A stretch of DNA of 10,235 nt, from contig DJIP01000095.1 of assembly GCA_002433675.1 (NCBI GenBank), forward strand, positions 14,724 through 24,958, in the 5' to 3' direction. Within the stretch, counting starts at the first letter, position 1. Each line of letters begins with the position of its first letter. This document shows, piece by piece, positions 8,211 through 10,235 of this stretch. The translations under genes were made by a program, and so were the position numbers. The DNA is from Halomonas halophila. GTDB lineage: Bacteria > Pseudomonadota > Gammaproteobacteria > Pseudomonadales > Halomonadaceae. The notes under the pieces were generated by a model. It searched no databases and was not told the DNA's origin. It saw only the letters and a program-made list of their open reading frames with translations.

Positions 8211-9080
8211 ATGGCAGCTATCAGCGCCTCCCAGGTCAAGGAACTGCGCGAGCGTACCGGGCTCGGCATGATGGAGTGCAAGAAGGCACTCACCGAAGCC
8301 GGCGGTGACATCGAGCAGGCCATCGAGGATCTGCGCAAGAACTCTGGTCTCAAGGCCGCCAAGAAGGCCGGTCGTACCGCCGCTGAAGGCGTCGTCGTCA
8401 CTCGCGTGGCCGAAGACGGTGCCTACGGTGTGATGGTCGAGATCAACTCCGAGACCGACTTCGTCGCCCGTGACGACAACTTCAAGGCCTTCGCCGACAA
8501 GATCGCCGACGCCTTCTTCGCCGCCAAGAGCGACGACGTGGCCGCCGTGACCGAAGGCGAGCTGGAAACCGCCCGCGAGCAGCTGGTGCAGAAGATCGGC
8601 GAGAACATCGGCGTGCGCCGTGCCGTCGTCGTCGACGCTGCCGAAGGCAACCTGGTAGGTGCCTATGTGCACGGTGGCCGCATCGGCGTGCTGACCGAGC
8701 TCAAGGGCGGCACCCAGGAAGCGGCCAAGGACGTGTCCATGCACGTCGCCGCGATCAACCCGACCGTGGCCCGTCCCGAGGACATGCCTCAGTCAGCCCT
8801 CGACGAGGAAAAGGCGATCATCCTGGCCCAGCCGGACATGGCCGGCAAGCCTGAGCAGATCGCCGAGAAGATGGTCCAGGGCCGTCTGAAGAAGTACCTG
8901 GCCGAGAACAGCCTGACCGAGCAGCCCTTCGTCAAGGACCCGAACCAGAGCGTGGCCGAGTTCGTCAAGGCCGCCGGTGGTGAAGTGGTCGGCTTCACTC
9001 GCTTCGAAGTGGGCGAGGGCATCGAGAAGGAAGAGGTCGACTTCGCCAAGGAAGTCATGGAACAGGCCAAGCGTAGCTAA
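8211..9080 (+). CDS. tsf: Translation elongation factor Ts
   Basis: EF-Ts is the guanine nucleotide exchange factor that regenerates EF-Tu·GTP during elongation. The 289-residue protein (E. coli 283) starts with the UBA-like N-terminal domain carrying EF-Ts signature 1, [12 protein letters not shown] (16-27). The second signature, [13 protein letters not shown] (77-89), opens the core and contains the T82-D83-F84 residues that insert into EF-Tu. The two core subdomains follow (MHVAAINPT; dimerisation/coiled-coil region [19 protein letters not shown]), and the C-terminal helix [12 protein letters not shown] ends the protein. AGAGGTG 8 nt upstream of the ATG at 8211 sets the start; an in-frame extension to 8160 has no support. 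It follows rpsB by 151 nt, with an attenuator between. Confidence 0.99.
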   Translation: MAAISASQVKELRERTGLGMMECKKALTEAGGDIEQAIEDLRKNSGLKAAKKAGRTAAEGVVVTRVAEDGAYGVMVEINSETDFVARDDNFKAFADKIADAFFAAKSDDVAAVTEGELETAREQLVQKIGENIGVRRAVVVDAAEGNLVGAYVHGGRIGVLTELKGGTQEAAKDVSMHVAAINPTVARPEDMPQSALDEEKAIILAQPDMAGKPEQIAEKMVQGRLKKYLAENSLTEQPFVKDPNQSVAEFVKAAGGEVVGFTRFEVGEGIEKEEVDFAKEVMEQAKRS

Positions 9081-9095
9081 GGTCCAAGGTTCCAA

Positions 9096-9141
9096 ACTGT
9101 GCCTGCACAGTGTAATGATGGCGTGCGCGAAAGCGCACGCC
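9096..9141 (+). repeat. Two perfect stem-loops between tsf and pyrH, possible terminator or processing site
   Basis: First hairpin: ACTGTG/CACAGT with a CCTG loop (9096-9111). Second: GGCGTGCGC/GCGCACGCC, 9 bp, with a GAAA tetraloop (9120-9141), followed by TTCGTGT. The second stem is strong enough for a terminator but lacks a proper U tract, so it may be a weak terminator, a pause or an mRNA-stabilising element. TGTAAT at 9111-9116 resembles a -10 for pyrH, but I find no convincing -35. Confidence 0.5.
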
Positions 9142-9230
9142 TTCGTGTATGCGTCAGCGGTGGGTGTCTCGCGGCCTGGCCGACCGCCACCCGACCCAGT
9201 ACCCAGTCAAGCCCAAAGCGGAGAAATGCC

Positions 9231-9998
9231 ATGAGCAGCGTCGATTCTTCCCCCCTGTCCAAGTCCGAGAAGCCCCGTGCCGCGGTGTCGAAGTACAAGC
9301 GCATCCTGCTGAAGCTCTCGGGTGAGGCATTGACCGGGGATGCCGACTTTGGCATCGACCCCAAGGTACTGGACCGCATGGCGCTGGAGATCGGGCAACT
9401 GGTCGGTATCGGTGTCCAGGTCGGTATCGTGGTCGGTGGTGGCAACCTGTTCCGCGGTGCCGCCCTGCACGAGGCCGGCATGGAGCGCGTGACCGGCGAC
9501 CACATGGGGATGCTGGCCACGGTGATGAACGCCCTGGCCATGCGCGACGCACTGGAGCGCTCGAACATCCGTTCGCGGGTGATGTCGGCCATTCCCATGA
9601 GCGGCGTGGTAGAGCACTACGATCGGCGCACGGCGATTCGCTACCTGACCTCCGGTGACGTGGTACTGTTCTCCGCCGGTACCGGCAACCCCTTCTTCAC
9701 CACCGATTCCGCCGCCTGTCTGCGTGGTATCGAGATCGACGCCGACGTGGTGGTCAAGGCCACCAAGGTGGACGGCGTCTACAACAAGGATCCGGTCAAG
9801 TTCGACGATGCCGTGAAGTACGACGAACTGTCCTATGATGACGCCCTCGATCAGAAGCTCGGGGTGATGGATTTGACCGCGATTTGCCTGGTGCGGGACC
9901 ATGACATGCCGGTCCGGGTCTTCAACATGAACAAGCCTGGCGCCCTGCTCAACCTGGTGGTGGGCGGCAAGGAAGGCACGCTGATTCACAGAGGGTGA
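9231..9998 (+). CDS. pyrH: UMP kinase
   Basis: PyrH phosphorylates UMP to UDP with ATP, a committed step of pyrimidine nucleotide synthesis. It is an essential hexamer, in characterised bacteria activated by GTP and inhibited by UTP. The 255-residue protein belongs to the amino-acid-kinase fold: [11 protein letters not shown] (24-34) with K28, [13 protein letters not shown] (64-76), [12 protein letters not shown] (89-100) with D90 at the UMP site, [15 protein letters not shown] (148-162), KATKVDGVY (176-184) and the C-terminal [11 protein letters not shown] (229-239). The N-terminus has about 13 Ser/Lys-rich residues more than E. coli (241 residues). GGAG 7 nt before the ATG at 9231 and the absence of a better start support this. 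It is 150 nt after tsf and 4 nt before frr. Confidence 0.98.
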   Translation: MSSVDSSPLSKSEKPRAAVSKYKRILLKLSGEALTGDADFGIDPKVLDRMALEIGQLVGIGVQVGIVVGGGNLFRGAALHEAGMERVTGDHMGMLATVMNALAMRDALERSNIRSRVMSAIPMSGVVEHYDRRTAIRYLTSGDVVLFSAGTGNPFFTTDSAACLRGIEIDADVVVKATKVDGVYNKDPVKFDDAVKYDELSYDDALDQKLGVMDLTAICLVRDHDMPVRVFNMNKPGALLNLVVGGKEGTLIHRG

Positions 9999-10002
9999 CA
10001 TC

Positions 10003-10235
10003 GTGATCAACGAGATCAAGAAAGACGCAGAAGCAAGAATGCAGAAGACCATCGAGTCGCTGCATCACAACCTGAACAAGATTCGTACCGGTCGTGCTCA
10101 TCCCAGCATTCTGGACGCGGTGCAGGTCGAATACTACGGTTCCATGATGCCGCTCAATCAGGTGGCCTCGGTCAACGTCGAGGACGCCCGCACCCTGGCC
10201 GTGGTGCCCTGGGAGCAGAGCATGGTGCCGAAGGT
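10003..10235 (+). CDS. frr: Ribosome recycling factor, N-terminal part (runs off window)
   Basis: Frr, with EF-G, splits the post-termination ribosome complex. The visible 77 residues (family about 185) read [13 protein letters not shown], then [20 protein letters not shown] (19-38), VEYYG (43-47), [16 protein letters not shown] and VVPWEQSM, which match the first helix of domain I and the entry into domain II. The start is GTG at 10003, 4 nt after the pyrH stop. GAGGG (9991-9995), overlapping the last pyrH codons, serves as its ribosome binding site 7 nt upstream, so pyrH and frr are probably translationally coupled. No in-frame ATG before codon 13 offers an alternative. Confidence 0.97.
   Translation, partial: MINEIKKDAEARMQKTIESLHHNLNKIRTGRAHPSILDAVQVEYYGSMMPLNQVASVNVEDARTLAVVPWEQSMVPK

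Noticed and set aside
7307..8401. 364-codon minus-strand frame opposite rpsB and the start of tsf
   Set aside because: The opposite strand carries rpsB and tsf with full conservation; the frame crosses an intergenic terminator and has no ribosome binding site or family resemblance that I can see.

Overview
This window is ordinary, intact core chromosome of a GC-rich gammaproteobacterium. The gene order dapC–yffB–dapD–dapE next to glnD–map and divergent rpsB–tsf–pyrH–frr, the long (about 340-residue) form of DapD, and the protein sequences suggest a Pseudomonas/Halomonas-type organism. I lean towards the Halomonadaceae or a relative, but no database search was possible. Every recognised gene is full length and in frame, except dapE and frr, which are cut by the window edges. 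I see no mobile element, CRISPR array, tRNA or rRNA.

Layout. Positions 1-3287 (minus strand) hold a diaminopimelate/lysine operon read right to left: dapC (3287-2091), a small ArsC/Spx/YffB-like thioredoxin-fold protein (2047-1709), dapD (1658-633) and the first half of dapE (587 to the edge). A near-consensus sigma-70 promoter (TTGAGG, 17 bp, TATAAT) lies just upstream of dapC, between it and glnD. Positions 3444-6917 (minus strand) hold map followed 6 nt later by glnD. Positions 6918-7312 are a 395-nt divergent intergenic region carrying the promoters for map (minus) and rpsB (plus) and a structured rpsB leader. Positions 7313-10235 (plus strand) hold rpsB, tsf, pyrH and the start of frr, the classic translation/UMP kinase cluster.

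How the genes work together. DapD, DapC and DapE catalyse three consecutive steps of the succinylase branch to meso-diaminopimelate (lysine and peptidoglycan precursor). GlnD is the nitrogen sensor that modifies PII. Map removes initiator methionine from new proteins. RpsB, EF-Ts and Frr belong to the ribosome cycle, and PyrH supplies UDP.

The coding content is conventional. The points worth a second look are in the non-coding DNA and in one small gene: a multi-hairpin rpsB leader with a possible pseudoknot, an rpsB–tsf spacer almost filled by four successive hairpins (one a good intrinsic terminator), two perfect hairpins between tsf and pyrH, a GC-rich hairpin between dapD and dapE, the clean dap promoter, and a CXXC motif in the YffB-like protein inside the dap operon. 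I found no evidence of a previously undescribed system.
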